Source: Didymella arachidicola (Eukaryota; Ascomycota; Dothideomycetes; Pleosporales; Didymellaceae). Taken from it: 64,000 bases of DNA. The notes under the pieces were generated by a model, which saw nothing but the letters and a program-made list of their open reading frames with translations, searched no databases and was not told where the DNA came from. The DNA lies in NCBI GenBank assembly GCA_016630955.3, contig CM049989.1, forward strand, positions 558,001 through 622,000, read 5' to 3'. Positions 32,289 through 43,762 of this stretch are shown piece by piece. Made by a program: the position numbers and the translations under genes. Each line of letters begins with the position of its first letter. The stretch's first letter is position 1.

Positions 32289-34140
32289 ATGGCTTCACTG
32301 TACCACCATGTGATTAGCCCAGAAGGTATTGTATACTCAGTCGGCATACTCCTCGCATCTGTAAGTGTGGCCGCGCTGCAAACTCTTCCCTTCACGAATC
32401 CCATTGCAATGGATCGTTAGATCAAAGCATGGCCTGAAGATCTCTTTCAACTTACTGATGGGATTAGCTTACGCTCTACGCCGTTGGCACCGCTATTTAC
32501 AATGTCTACTTTTCTCCGCTCCGTCACATCCCTGGGCCACGCCTCGCCAGTGCTACGGGTATCCCCTACGCCCTGCATACGCGCTCCGGTACGATCTGCA
32601 GGTGGCTTACGCAACTCCACGATCAGTACGGCGATGTAGTTCGAGTCGCTCCAACCGAGCTGTCCTTTATCAGTGGTGAGACAGCCTGGCCTGACATTTA
32701 CGGCTTCCGCACTGGCAAGTACAAGAATACTGGTCCTTACATCAAAGACCCAACATGGTTTCCTAAGCCGCCCAACGGTGTCTATTCGATAATCGTCGCG
32801 GGAGAAGCCGATCATGCTCGGTTGCGTCGCAACGTCTCTCATGCCTTCAGTGACAAGGCTTTGCGGAGCCAAGAACCTCTCATCATGGGCTACGTTGATC
32901 TCCTAATCCACAGACTGATGGAGCATGCTGAGAAGGGAAAGAAGCTGGATATAATGCGCTGGTACAACTACACAACCTTCGATATTATCTCTGATCTGTC
33001 CTTTGGCGAACCACTCTATTGTCTGCGTGACAGCCAAGAACATAAGTGGGTCAATATGGTGTTCAAGAACGTCATGGGTATCTCTGTAATGTCGATTCGC
33101 AGCAAATACGCTCTTTTCAGATGGTACGATAAGGTTCGAGGTCTGTTCGAGGACACCCAAAAGACAGTTCGTGCGCGCAAAGAGTTCTTCCTGAAGTCCC
33201 GCGACATGGTCACTACGCGCCTCGGGACTGAGACCGATAGACCAGACTTTTTCTCGTTCATCCTGCAGAACCAAGAGAAAGATAGCCGCGCCCTAACAAG
33301 AGATGAAATGGACTCTAACGCCGTCATCTTCCTTGTCGCCGGTTCCGAAACAACTGCCACAACCCTCAGCGGAACAACGTACCTCCTTCTCAAGAACCCT
33401 GCTGCCTACTCCCGCCTGGCAAGCGAGATCCGTACCGCCTTCACGCGCAGGGAAGATATTACCATCGACGCCGTAAACAACCTGCCATACCTCCTCGCCA
33501 CCCTACAAGAAGGCCTGCGCTACTACCCCCCCGTGCCGACTGGCTTCCCGCGCCTCGTGCCCGGCCAGGGACAGCAGATCAGCGGCCACTACGTCCCCGG
33601 CGGTACGAGCGTCTATGTCAGTCAGCACGCTGCGAACCACTCGAGTCGCAATTTCGCAGAGCCGGATAAGTTCACGCCCGAGCGCTGGTTAGAAGATCGA
33701 CCGGCGGCTTTTGAGAAGGATAAGTGGGAGGTTGTGCAGCCGTTCAGCTTTGGGCCTCGGAATTGTCTCGGCAAGAAGTAAGTTCACCGATGTCTTCCGC
33801 GTCCCGTGAATTACCTTTCACGACCGTCAACGCGGCTTTTGTTGGACAGCAGCACGATGAAATGGTTCCCAGCGAGCCGAACGAGGATGGGACGAAGGGC
33901 GCGCAGCCCGGTCCAACCTCCTCACGTTCCGCGCTCTTACCTTCCACACACTCAAGATGACCAAACTAACATGGAACCAGCCTCGCATACGCCGAAATGC
34001 GGGTCATCCTCGCCAAAGTCCTGTGGCATTTTGATGTGGAGCTTGTCCGGCCTGACAGCGAATGGATGCAGGACCAGCGCGTGTTTGCACTCTGGGAGAA
34101 ACCCGCTTTAGAGGTGAGGTTGACGCCGGTGCAGAGATGA
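32289..34140 (+). CDS. cytochrome P450 monooxygenase
   Basis: Three exons: 32289-32360, 32468-33777 and 33981-34140, with introns of 107 and 203 bp; 513 aa. The N-terminus (SVGILLAS/LTLYAVGTAIYNVYF) is the membrane anchor and leads into the HIPGPR proline-rich hinge. Catalytic landmarks are the I-helix AGSETT, the K-helix ExxR in EGLRYYP, PERW, and the heme loop FSFGPRNCLG with the Cys ligand near residue 457. The second intron interrupts just after the heme loop (CLGK/NLAYAEMR), a common position in fungal P450s. It should be an ER-bound oxygenase of secondary or xenobiotic metabolism; isotrichodermin C-15 hydroxylase-like (CYP65-type) proteins look closest from memory. The substrate is unknown, and a Zn2Cys6 regulator is the convergent neighbour. 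Confidence 0.93.
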
Positions 34141-34898
34141 GGCAAGATCCTTTCTAGATGTGCCCTCGTGTTAGCGGGAGGTGTGGCGGTGTCTCAGGAG
34201 ATGGGTCATTGGTATTGTGTCTTGGGCTATTGGACAGGCTTATAGCGAATCTAAAGACGTATTAGTAAGGTGTTTCTGTCTTTGTAGAGCTGCACTGGAG
34301 GGTGCTGATCAAGGTAAGTTTTCTCTTGTTATACTCCATTTGCAACGAGCGTGTGCAGCGCGAATGGGCACTCTAAAACAGTACAAGGGGATGGAAACAC
34401 TACGATTACAGTACTCGTACAGCTATCCGCCGAACTTCGTCTTCGTGATGTCTGCGTGTTGAACTTCAAACTTCGTGTTTGACTACTTGTGCTGCCCTTC
34501 CTCGTATATCGGTGTGCCGCACTGAGTGCACACTGGGTCAGGCTTGAATTGGAGTCAAAGGCTCGGTTTGGGCTCCATGAAACCAAGTAACTTTCTTCTG
34601 CACGAGGTCCTTAAGCCACTTTCTGCTTCGACTCCTGAGCCTCTACTCCTGCGAGATTCAACATCCAGATAGTAGGTAGACACCTTGCTGCCATTCTATG
34701 TCTAGATGGAGCACGGGAGCGGGTCCAACCCCGGAATTCCTTTTCTCGGCCCAATTCCATTCTTTGCTCGTTGATAAAGGTGAGCGCTTTGTCGGACGCA
34801 TGAATGGACCAGAGTTTCCTTTCTGCTGCGCTGTGATTTGATCTCGTTGTCGTTGTATCTCTTACCCACGCCATCGTGCGTGTCGTAGCTTGAATGCT
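34141..34898. other. convergent intergenic region, nothing recognised
   Basis: About 760 bp between the 3' ends of the P450 and the Zn2Cys6 gene. No gene or repeat is supported; it should contain both transcription terminators. Confidence 0.45.
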
Positions 34899-36920
34899 TT
34901 ACGGGAACATAGGACCACATGTGAGCACGTGTCGTCTTGCAAGGACCAATACCTGGGCGCTACTAAGCCCAAATTTCGTCCCGATGACGCTCAATCGTCC
35001 GAGCAACCAATCGCGCTGGCGCTGTGGTACCGTATCCGCGTTTGCCGCGACGTACAGCGGCCAGACGAGCGAGTAACCTCCGTAGGCTTCGGCGGCTGTC
35101 ATCTCATCAGTACACTTGAAATTTCTGCGTATTTGATTTGGAAGTGAGCACATACCGTACTGTTCTTGCCCCGTCTCTCGCGCCAGCGGCTGCAACTCGT
35201 AGTCTAAATGAAACGGCACACAAGCACTCAGCTCATCGACCATCTGCTGCACGACGAAGACGCTGCGCGAGTACGTCGCAGGGTCGTCGAAGCCACCGTA
35301 CGCCAACCAGTCCAGACACGCGAGCATCACGCGTCGGCAGAAGATGCGACACACACGGTAGTCATTCATAATGGATGCAAGTGACACATCGTGATACGCA
35401 TGCTGCTCGCCAGGCCACTTCTCTGCGTTAGCAACATCGTCCGGAACTGTCGATTCAACGCCAATGATCCGGTGCTTCCACTCCGGCGGCAGTGTGCGAT
35501 ACCACTCTTCTAAATTCCCGTCTACGAGCTGCGCGAAATCGATGATCTGCCGTGCTTCCTGCTCCTCAGCCGCGTCGTATAGTTTACTCGTAAGATTGTT
35601 CGCCCGCGCCCGCAGGTTCGGCAGGTCGATGCATATCAGAGTCAGTCTGTTTGCGGCGTTTTCTTCGCCGATGTCTGATTCGCCGATCCAGCCGCCCTGT
35701 CCAGGGAATGAATCGATGGGCTTCGAGCGCTGGACGCATGATGTAATCATCATGGTACGCACGGCGCGGAACATGGCGTGCGACATGGGATCGCTGAACT
35801 GGTCGGTGCCGCGCATTTTTGTCAGGGCGACGGCGCCGTCGACGTGGTTGCCCCAGGCGGTGATGGTGTCGTCTGTCGACATGATAGTCTGAAGCGTGAG
35901 TATTGTGGGTCGAGAGGATGTGATGCTGAACGTACCTCGTACAGTGAGAACATCAAGATGGCGAGCACCGTCTCGTTGGATCTGCTCATCACAGGGTCCT
36001 TGAGGTCGCTGTTGAGTTTACGAATCGCCTTGCCGTATGTCTTCACGGCCTCCCCGACTAAGACTTCTCTGCCAGGATACTGACCGCAAGCCGCCATAGC
36101 GACAGCACTGGTGGCCAAATGTAGTACCGAAGAGGGTAATGCTTGGTTGTAGAGGGGAACCAGAAACTCAAGATACCCTCTTGTACTCTCTGCCTGCTGC
36201 GGGATTGTGATGAAGTTTTTGAAGAAGAATGTCACGGCTTCATAGTCTGGAGCCATAACGATGGACTGTGGAACCTGGTCGAGATTCCACAGCCAGTTGT
36301 CAAAAAGGCCTTGCGATGAAAGAGCTTCTGGATACTGTGGTATTAATATGAGCTGCTGGTCTGGTGTGGTTTGAGCTGTCGAGTTGTCCTCTTGCGATGG
36401 AGTAGAATCTTGTTGGGCTTCGAAGGCGAAGAATGTAGGTCTGTCATTGGTCAGTCTTGTTGTCTTGAACCAGAGAAGCTACCATAAAGACGACACATCA
36501 GCGCACGAGATAGCGTGCTCGGGTTATGGAATGATTACAACCGAGATTCTGATTAGGACTGAGGAAAGCATCTTACTGATTTGGAGAAGGTTGCGAGCTC
36601 GAACTTCCAGGACTACATCTTGCAGGCGTTGGGCCGGAGGTTTTCCTTGCCTTTCTCGCCATAGCCTTATTCTCATCTCGAAAGACTAGATCGAACTCGT
36701 CCGGGTATCCGGGGCAATCACGCCCAGATTTCTTGCAGTTCCCACATGTTGGTCGTTTCTCGTCGCACTAGAGTAGTCAGTCTGCTGCGTCACCATCTAT
36801 CATTCCTCAACCATGTAAAGAGTAATGCACCACACCGTCAAGCATGTGCAAGTAGCATACCTTGATCCTGCGGCTCTTACACATGCCACACCCACGGCTT
36901 GGCTTGCCTGTATAGACCAT
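34899..36920 (-). CDS. Zn2Cys6 transcription factor with fungal-specific regulatory domain
   Basis: Five exons: 36861-36920, 36577-36767, 35936-36440, 35156-35888 and 34899-35095, with introns of 93, 136, 47 and 60 bp; 561 aa. The first intron splits the zinc cluster after CKSRRIK. The joined domain has C-x2-C-x6-C-x6-C-x2-C-x6-C spacing at residues ~11-38 and is followed by GYPDEFDLVFRDENKA, a typical extension. The middle and C-terminal parts (fungal_trans_2-like) include SSVLHLATSAVAMAACG, ALTKMRG and YGGYSLVWPLYVAA. The last intron (35096-35155) removes a frame-neutral 60 bp ending GATGACAG; it could be retained without a stop, so this junction is the least certain. Nuclear regulator; control of the adjacent P450 is possible but unproven. 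Confidence 0.88.
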
Positions 36921-37627
36921 GTCGCGACTCCAGTCGGCACGAATTGCTTTCGTGATTCAGAATACTTTGACGTCCAGGTCAGAGCCAGCTGTGGCGATCC
37001 GTGGCTTTTGGCCTGAGTCGCGATGTTGTACACAAGGCAATGTTATCAGCCGAATAGTATGACGATATTGCTTAAACACTCCGCCCCAGGACTACGTCGA
37101 CCATTAGACCAGCACAATACACTACGTAGCCTTTCTGTTGCGCTCGCTAATATTCGACAACCTTCCAAGGAACTGGTAATGATCGTCCCGTGCGTCAGTA
37201 AGCTCGATCCTTGCGGGTCCGGTGTTGCTTGCGTTCGTTGCACTTGGTCCCTGTTAAGATGAAGCGAGGCGATTCCCAATGCAGAGCGGTTGTTACGCTA
37301 CAGGCCTATGAACGTCGTCGAATTGTAACAATACAGACAGCGATAACATATTTGTTTGGGGAAGGCGATGGTTTGCAGTCGGTTCGGATTGCTTTGCGCG
37401 CCCGAGTATTCTGTGCGACTCATCCAGGAGGTGTGGTTGCGTTGAAATTCTTCGCAAGCTTCTCCTGTTTGGGCTTAGTGGGCTCAGCCGGCATTTTCGG
37501 ATTTGCTGCGCCACATCGTCTCATCTCCTCAAATACCAACGACTTGCGTGGGAAGGTACGGGACGACGCGAAAAAAACGGTGCTCAGATGTGCAAAAGCT
37601 GTTGCCTGAAGCCTGGTGACCCGCACC
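36921..37627. other. intergenic, no gene supported
   Basis: About 700 bp upstream of the Zn2Cys6 gene. Short frames such as 37,211-37,609 on plus lack motifs and codon structure, and nothing else is seen. Confidence 0.35.
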
Positions 37628-38341
37628 TCAGGCACTGCCTTGCGCGTACGCAACACAACTTGCCAGAAAGAGCGAGCTGATTTCGTTGTTGGCGGGCAGC
37701 TGATGAAAGCGGATAGACTTTTGACCGACTGCTTTGCTGTTTTGAAAGAGAAGGGCCTGAGACAGGGCTAGGTTGTGCAATATGAGCTTGATGTAGCTTG
37801 CCATCTCTGCGCGCGTACTAGCTCGAGTGGTGGTCGATGATGACTGACAACGGAGGAGTGTGTCACCGACCACAATTGGTCGAGGAACGAAGCAAGTCGA
37901 CATCGATCTGCACCTTGATGGCCTCGCTACTAGAACCTCCGATCTGATTCCTCAGCAGCTCGAACATTACGCCGGCCATTGAGCTCGACAGCAACGACAC
38001 CTACACGATCCTTTCGTCGCTCACACCCTTCAGGGTAATGTGCGGGTCGAGTGCAACCTGTCACGAAAATAGACTTCTAGGCTATGAGAAGCTTCCACTA
38101 CCACTCATCGCCTTAAAAAGTGCAACCGCCGTATAGGGGCCGATGAACATATCGCTCATGCATCCCGTATGTATTGATATGTAGGCAAGCGACAGTACAA
38201 ACTCACGCTACGAGGGGCACAAAGTGGTGACTCAAATCCTGTGGTGAACAATTCACTGTGCTTCAGCATAGATATAGAGGTCCTGAAACTTGTGGGAATT
38301 GATGTAGAGTCTTCCTCCACTGGGCTCTCGAAATCCAACAT
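37628..38341 (-). pseudogene. possible degenerate gene, unidentified
   Basis: The minus strand has protein-like stretches in order. There is an ATG exon (38,341 down to ~38,209, MLDFESPVEEDSTSIP...) ending at a GTGAGT, then DMFIGPYTAVALFKAMSGSGSF (38,135-38,075 region). Next comes VALDPHITLKGVSDERIV-stop-VSLLSSSMAGVMFELLRNQ (38,065-37,935), then a Ser/Thr-rich part. At least three in-frame stops interrupt them; two (TAG in contexts where TGG fits) are CpA-to-TpA type. No family is recognised, and chance cannot be excluded. Confidence 0.3.
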
Positions 38342-38407
38342 TTAATTGCGACCGTGGACAGATTAGTTGCTAATGTAAACAGGAAACAAAACCATATATA
38401 TCCACCA

Positions 38408-39943
38408 TCATGTCGTTGGCTGCAGCGCAATCTTCTCGCTGAAGTCCGCTACTGAGATCGTCGGAACTGGCAGAGACTCGCCCTGGAATGTTCGCCTTCT
38501 ACGACCAGATAGATCTTGGACTTTGACCCCTCGAAGACGATCAACGACATTCAGATCCAAGCCTTCCTGATCGACAGACACGATGATGCCATCGAATGTC
38601 TCCAGATAATCCTCGTTCTAACTCGCCTCTGTGTCCATTTTCGGACAGAACCTGATCTGCTCAGCATCCACTAACGGATCCGCAAACTCTACGTATGTGT
38701 CCCATTCACTCAAGAGCGAGCGGATGATTGCTGCACCAGGTGAGTTGCTGAGGACGGACTGTCCGCGCTTGAAGCCCACCCCAACTACCAAAATCCTCAG
38801 GGGATTTGGGCTCATTCGGCCTCGTTCAACCGTATCCTGAGGTCTGATCAACGATTTCATAAGGGCCTCTGCGACATTGGCGGGTCGCTCTGACGACAGA
38901 TTTGTCGCATGCTCGAGCAGTGGCATCTCGCATGTTGACAGAAGATAGTATGGGTTCACTGGAATACAGTGCCCGCCGATACCAGGTCCAGGCCGGAATG
39001 GCAGATATCGAAAAGGCTTTGAGGCAGCGGCAGCACTAACCTCAAAGCCGTCAATGCCGATAGCTTTACATGCGTTGGCCATATCGTTTGCGTATGCCGC
39101 GCAAACCATGCGCTGGCAGTTTTCGTATAGCTTTGTCATCTCTGCGACTTCAGGAGATGAAACAGGGAGTAAATTGACAAACACACAACCGTAAAGGGCG
39201 GAGATAGAATCAATAGATGCTTGGCCCAGACTTGAGATGACCTTGGGAATGCCTTCGAGTGCGGATTCGATGCGACCTGGGTCCACACGCTCGGGCGATA
39301 TGCCAACGAAGAATCCTTTGCTACGCATGAGCGGTCCAACAATGGAGTGAGTCATGCCCACGGCAACAGAAGATTCCACGACGATGGTTGGGCCTGATTT
39401 AGCAAACTTCTCCACCATAGCCACAGCACTGCGCAAGTACGTTGTGTCGATCGTCATGTCCGCATTGAGAAGGGTCGGGACAGAGATAAGAAAATGGGAT
39501 GCTCTACTGAGGTCTGAAGCACAGCTCATAAAATGGATAGGCAAGTCATCGAGCTGTTTCGTTACTTCTAGAAGTCGCTTTTCGCTCAAGTCAAAAGCTA
39601 TAAGTTCATAGTGATGAGCGAATGCCTCCACGAGGTGGGTACCGACGTAGCCCACTCCGATGATAGCGACAAGGGGCTTTAGCTCTGGCGTTGTACTGGA
39701 TGATGGTGTCTGGTCGTAGACCTGGCTGACTCGAGGGACGGGAGGACTGACTTCTTCCAGGGGCGGAGAGGGAGGACATGCGACTTGAATCGTGACGAGA
39801 GACTTGCTGCTGTTCTCTAGAGGTGGAGATAGAGGAGATGAGATACTCATCTCTTTGATACTGATAGAGAGTTTTCTTTTGACATTTGATGACGAGATGA
39901 GGTCATCCAGAACGAATCCGGTGAGGGGTGGCTCGACTCTCAT
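38408..39943 (-). pseudogene. nucleotide-sugar (UDP-glucose/UDP-ManNAc type) dehydrogenase with premature stop
   Basis: From the ATG at 39943 the frame is open to TAG at 38618-38620 (441 codons). The same frame then continues for about 69 codons of protein-like sequence (NEDYLETFDGIIVSVDQEG...) to TGA at 38408-38410. Family signs are the Rossmann loop IGVGYVGTHLVEAF, the NAD-domain ESSVAVGMT, ISPERVDPG, and the catalytic Cys in GIGGHCIPVNPYYLL. VGVGFKRG and FADPLVD mark the C-terminal substrate-binding domain. Such enzymes oxidise C6 of UDP-sugars to uronic acids. The stop most likely replaces Trp (TGG to TAG; CCA to CTA on plus), a RIP-like change. It removes the end of the third domain, so the protein is probably inactive unless read through. 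Confidence 0.85.
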
Positions 39944-41013
39944 CCATTTGAGAAGATGTGTAGTTTTCGACTGTGAATGAAAAGTAAGGTAGAGTTCACG
40001 TCGAACAAAAGATGGATAGTTATCGCGCAAAATGCGAAGGGACCGTTGACCTGAAGTAATGAGACTCTGCTACGGTATTATCGCTTGCCTTTTAACCAAT
40101 GAGAGGATTGAGTCTTTCTATTGCCTTTCCACTCAACGTCATCATTGACCGCAGATACTAAAATTTCCGATGATGTTTCCTGGTCGGAAAAGCCACAGTC
40201 GATCCATCAAAGGCTCAGCCTTTCCCCTGAAGAGGTACAATCCCGCCAGGAGTCAAAGAAGAACTTTGCTTGGATCTGGTTTCGATAGTTGAGTATACTT
40301 CCTGATGCAGCCAGCGGCTCCCCCGCTGTTCTGTTAGTCGCTTATGGGTGGACGCTGTACGAGTATAGCCTTCGCTCGTTCTTAGATTGATACTAGCATA
40401 CGAAACATTCTATCCACTACTTCCTAAAGCATCTGGATATAGGGAGAGGCTATCATCGAAGGTAGAGATATCTCCCGAGCTAGTTCAGCAGCACTGGACC
40501 AAATGAACTGAATAATAACATCAGTGTGAGTCTGTCGGGCGTCCAGACTCACTTCTTGGAAACTGACTGATGCTTGAGCCAATCCAATACAGTACTTGTT
40601 GACCCCCGGTCGGGAGTTTGAACCCAAACGTAGTAAGCATGTAACGGCTGTACAACGTGATATCGTTAGTGCACCACCCCTTTTTAGAAGGATCCGGCTG
40701 CAATGATGGACCTTATATCATCAATGCAGAGTACCTTTAGTATTAGGATCAACAGCGAGTGAATTAGTTATGTGTCAAAGCTATGAATACGTGGATCTAG
40801 ACCCGATGTTGTAGCTGACTGTTCATGTTTAGGTTGCGCGTTTCAGCGCTACCTGATCATGATAACAGACAAAGTTAAGCTTGTATCCTCTTGTTATCGT
40901 CACTAACAGGAGTTTGCCGCGTATATCACCTACAGCAGTTAGCAGTCTAGATTTTCGATTTGCGATATCAAGAATGGCAGTGCCTAAATGTCTAGCTTGC
41001 TAATGTTGAGCAT
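39944..41013. other. intergenic, no gene supported
   Basis: About 1.07 kb between the dehydrogenase start and an inserted element. It should contain the dehydrogenase promoter. No other coding or repeat structure is clear. Confidence 0.4.
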
Positions 41014-41466
41014 CACTGAGGTACCAGGACGGGTAAAAAACACGGCAAAATTGGCGAGTGAAATACACAGAAGAAAGCCCGCCGATTGCACCGCGTTAGG
41101 GGTGCATTTTACATAAAAGTGTAGTGTATTTTATACGAGATAAAGGATATAATTAAGATTTTACTATTCTATCTATTCTATCTATGCTATACAAATTATG
41201 GGTAGAGGGAGATAGGAGATGGACGATGTCACGGGATTCCTCTCTGATACCCCTCGGCCCTACCTCGGGAACACCTAGGGCAAGGGCCGCGCCGCGCACG
41301 GGCTCTCCGTATATATACTTCTATCGAATCCAGAGGCTTACACCTTAAGGATTCGTCTGATATCCAAATACATCCCCAATTCGGCCTAGAAGTCATCCCA
41401 TCTACCTTGAGTCCGATTGCCTGCCTACAGTGACCTTACAGACGATAAGATGGGAGATAGTCAATA

Positions 41467-43613
41467 CCGTGTCCGTGCACCTCATGAGCCGGGTCAGCGA
41501 GTGAGCCACCCCACTACCTTTGAGCATCAGAAAGAATTAAGATTATCAAGCTACACACAAAAGCGATTATTGTGAGGAAAGCTAGCAGATTGATCTATTA
41601 ACTATTGCGCATATTTGAGCTATCTTAACTTTCTTGTAGCGGTAATTATGCGACCACTGGTGCTCAATCTAGGTGGGGGGGTTGGGGAACGCGCGTGAAC
41701 CACGCGTGGCCTGCGCACGGCAGCACCAGCACGTTGCTTTGTTATTTTTAACTGCGACTGCTGTGAGACCTTGCCCTTAGCCTGTTTAGGCAATTGGATA
41801 CTTTTTTGAGCGTCGCGATCGCGTTTCTGAGCTGCTCTCGCTGCCTTGCGCGCGTCAATTTCAGCACGTGATTTAGCAGCCTTGCGATCGCGCTCTTCTT
41901 TCTTCCTCAACCGCCTCACACAGTTATCCTCCTTCTCTTTTGCCTTGAGCAGTTTATTCTGGTGCTGAATTTCACGCCTGGTGGTTTTTGCAGCCTCTTC
42001 CTCTAACTGCTGCTGCTCAGTTGCCGCCTGGCGTTGATCGGCACGTGCCTTCGATTGGGGGCTCCACCAGGTAGCACCACCCTGTAAATTGAGGTTATCT
42101 GCGGCTAGAGGCAGTGCTTTCTTCTTTTTATTCTTCCTCTTCTTGGCTGCCATTGCCTCTCTAAGGCCTTGAATCTCGTGCTGGGTAAGCTCATTAAGCA
42201 CGTGGAGGTGGTGGATTCTCTGTTCAACTGCGTCTGCAGCAGCAAGGTCCTTATCCTTCACAGCGCTCCTTAGCAGTGACTTAGTCTTCAACCAACTAGG
42301 CTCAGGAGAAGCCGCCTGAGGTCCTGCTTGCTCTGGAGGTGTCGCAGGTGGCGGAGGTGTTGGTGTTCTAAACTGATCGAGTATGACGTCGGCGTTTGGT
42401 GGGTAGATACCTGTAGTTTCAAAGGCACTCTCCACTAACGCCTTAGTGAAAGTATGAACCCAGGCAGGCCAAAACAGGCTTACAAAGTCAGCCTTAGTTA
42501 CTAGGTACCATCCCTGCGTTGTGTGGTTGTGTTCAACTAGTTGGTTGGTATAGTTTTGAGCCAGCGACTTAAAGCACACCACATCCAGCGGCTGAAGCGT
42601 GTGGGTGGCGTGTGGAGGGAAGATGAGCAGCAGAATCTTGTGCTGATCACAGTAATCGATAAAGGCCTTCGTCACGTGGCTAACGTGCCCGTCAATAATG
42701 AGTAGCCTGTACCTTCTCCGAGCTTTCCTCTTGGTGTAGCGATCGAAGACCTGTTCCAACCAGGCAACGCCCAAATCGTCGTTCGTCCAACCAGTAGGTG
42801 ACGTGGTAAAATGAACTGAGTGCTTGGCTGGATTAATTTCGCGTACCCAGCTTGCTTGTACTGCGTTACCTTTGGCTGGAAAGATAACCCCTGGGGGGAG
42901 GTGGGTACCGTCAGCACATACACCAGCAACCACGGTTATCCACTCCCGATTACCATCGTGGGTAGGTTGTTTGAACCGCCTCTTACAGTACAGTACCTTA
43001 TCAAACACCCTCTTGCTCCTTCTAACTACCCTAATTATAAATCCCTTTTCATCTATGTTGTATGTGTTCTTAGGCAATACTTTATGCTCCTTAATTTTAA
43101 GGTGCAGGAGCTGGAAATACAAGCTGTGTTTATTACTAGAATTAGCCTTGTGGCGTACAGTTTCTATAGGAGTTGACTAGGCAGTGATAAGGTGGTCTTG
43201 ATTCTGGTTTAACAGCCTAGTAACCCAGCTATCAGAAGGCTCCCAGCGGCACAAAGGAGTCGAGAAATTAATGATCATTTGCCTTGTAGGCATCAGGTGT
43301 CTCTCTGTGAGTCCTCTGATGTATTGTACAAGCTCTGCCTCAGCACGTGGGTGGAGGAGCTGTTGGCTGTTGGTGACCTCTTCACGAGGGGTAACTTCAC
43401 CCCTGTGCTGGCGGGTCAACGTCGCGCGTGAACAGCCATGTTTTTTGGCAAGAGCCGGGTATGAGAATTGTTCTCCAGGTCTTAAATTATCTAGCTCTGC
43501 AAGGGCTTCCTTTAACGGCATCGTGGCGTTGAGTTGTAGGGGGTTTAAAGTAACGTCCAAAGTTGGTGGGGTGGCTCACGCACTGACCCGGCTCACGAGG
43601 TGCACAGACACGG
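41467..43613 (-). mobile_element. pogo-like DNA transposon B, nested in element A
   Basis: A 2147-bp element with imperfect ~57-bp terminal inverted repeats starting CCGTGTCCGTGCACCTCATG (left) and CCGTGTCTGTGCACCTCGTG (right), flanked by TA (41465-41466 and 43614-43615). It is the same family as the element at 54,801-56,910, judged from the TIR start CCGTGTCCGTGC and the transposase. Transcription of its transposase is on minus. Confidence 0.92.
41620..43521 (-). pseudogene. pogo-like transposase of element B, one premature stop
   Basis: Starts at the ATG at 43521 (MPLKEALAELDNLRPGEQF) and runs 634 codons with a single TAG (43177-43179, after DHLITA). Domains: an N-terminal HTH (YPALAKKHGCSRATLTRQHRG), a CENP-B-like domain ending DSWVTRLLN, and a DDE_1 domain with NIDEKG, LLIIDGHVSH and TLQPLDVVCF. 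A Lys/Arg/Glu-rich coiled tail ends the protein. There is no zinc knuckle, unlike the 27-32 kb family. Apart from the one stop the frame is open, so inactivation may be recent, or the copy is maintained in trans. Confidence 0.9.
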
Positions 43614-43762
43614 TAGACGACAGTTAAGAACAAACTATTATAGATCATTAGTTCTAGTGTAAGCTTACCTATATGCGGTGTAAATAGACTATTTTACCTA
43701 AACGTGCGGTGTAAAATAACTGTGGCGGTGTTTTTAACACTGCGCTAGTACCTCAGTGGCAT

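Larger units (their letters stand above)
41014..43758. mobile_element. outer inverted-repeat element (A) carrying a nested pogo-like transposon
   Basis: Ends begin CACTGAGGTACCAGGACGGG (left) and, reverse-complemented, CACTGAGGTACTAGCGCAGT (right). Similarity continues through a TAAAAAACACGGC/TTAAAAACACCGC stretch. The flanks share GCAT (41010-41013 and 43759-43762), a likely 4-bp target duplication. Without the nested transposon (41467-43613) the element is about 600 bp, AT-rich and without a visible gene, so it is probably non-autonomous. A second right end of the same family lies at 58,377-58,468. Confidence 0.75.

Noticed and set aside
32289..36920. P450 plus Zn2Cys6 regulator as a secondary-metabolite cluster
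   Set aside because: No backbone synthase, transporter or further tailoring gene lies next to them; two genes are not enough to call a cluster.
41200..41460. Sequence resembling a solo LTR (TGTCACGGGATTCC... with a promoter-like TATATATAC)
   Set aside because: No matching terminal CA, no 5-bp duplication and no internal retrotransposon sequence could be shown.
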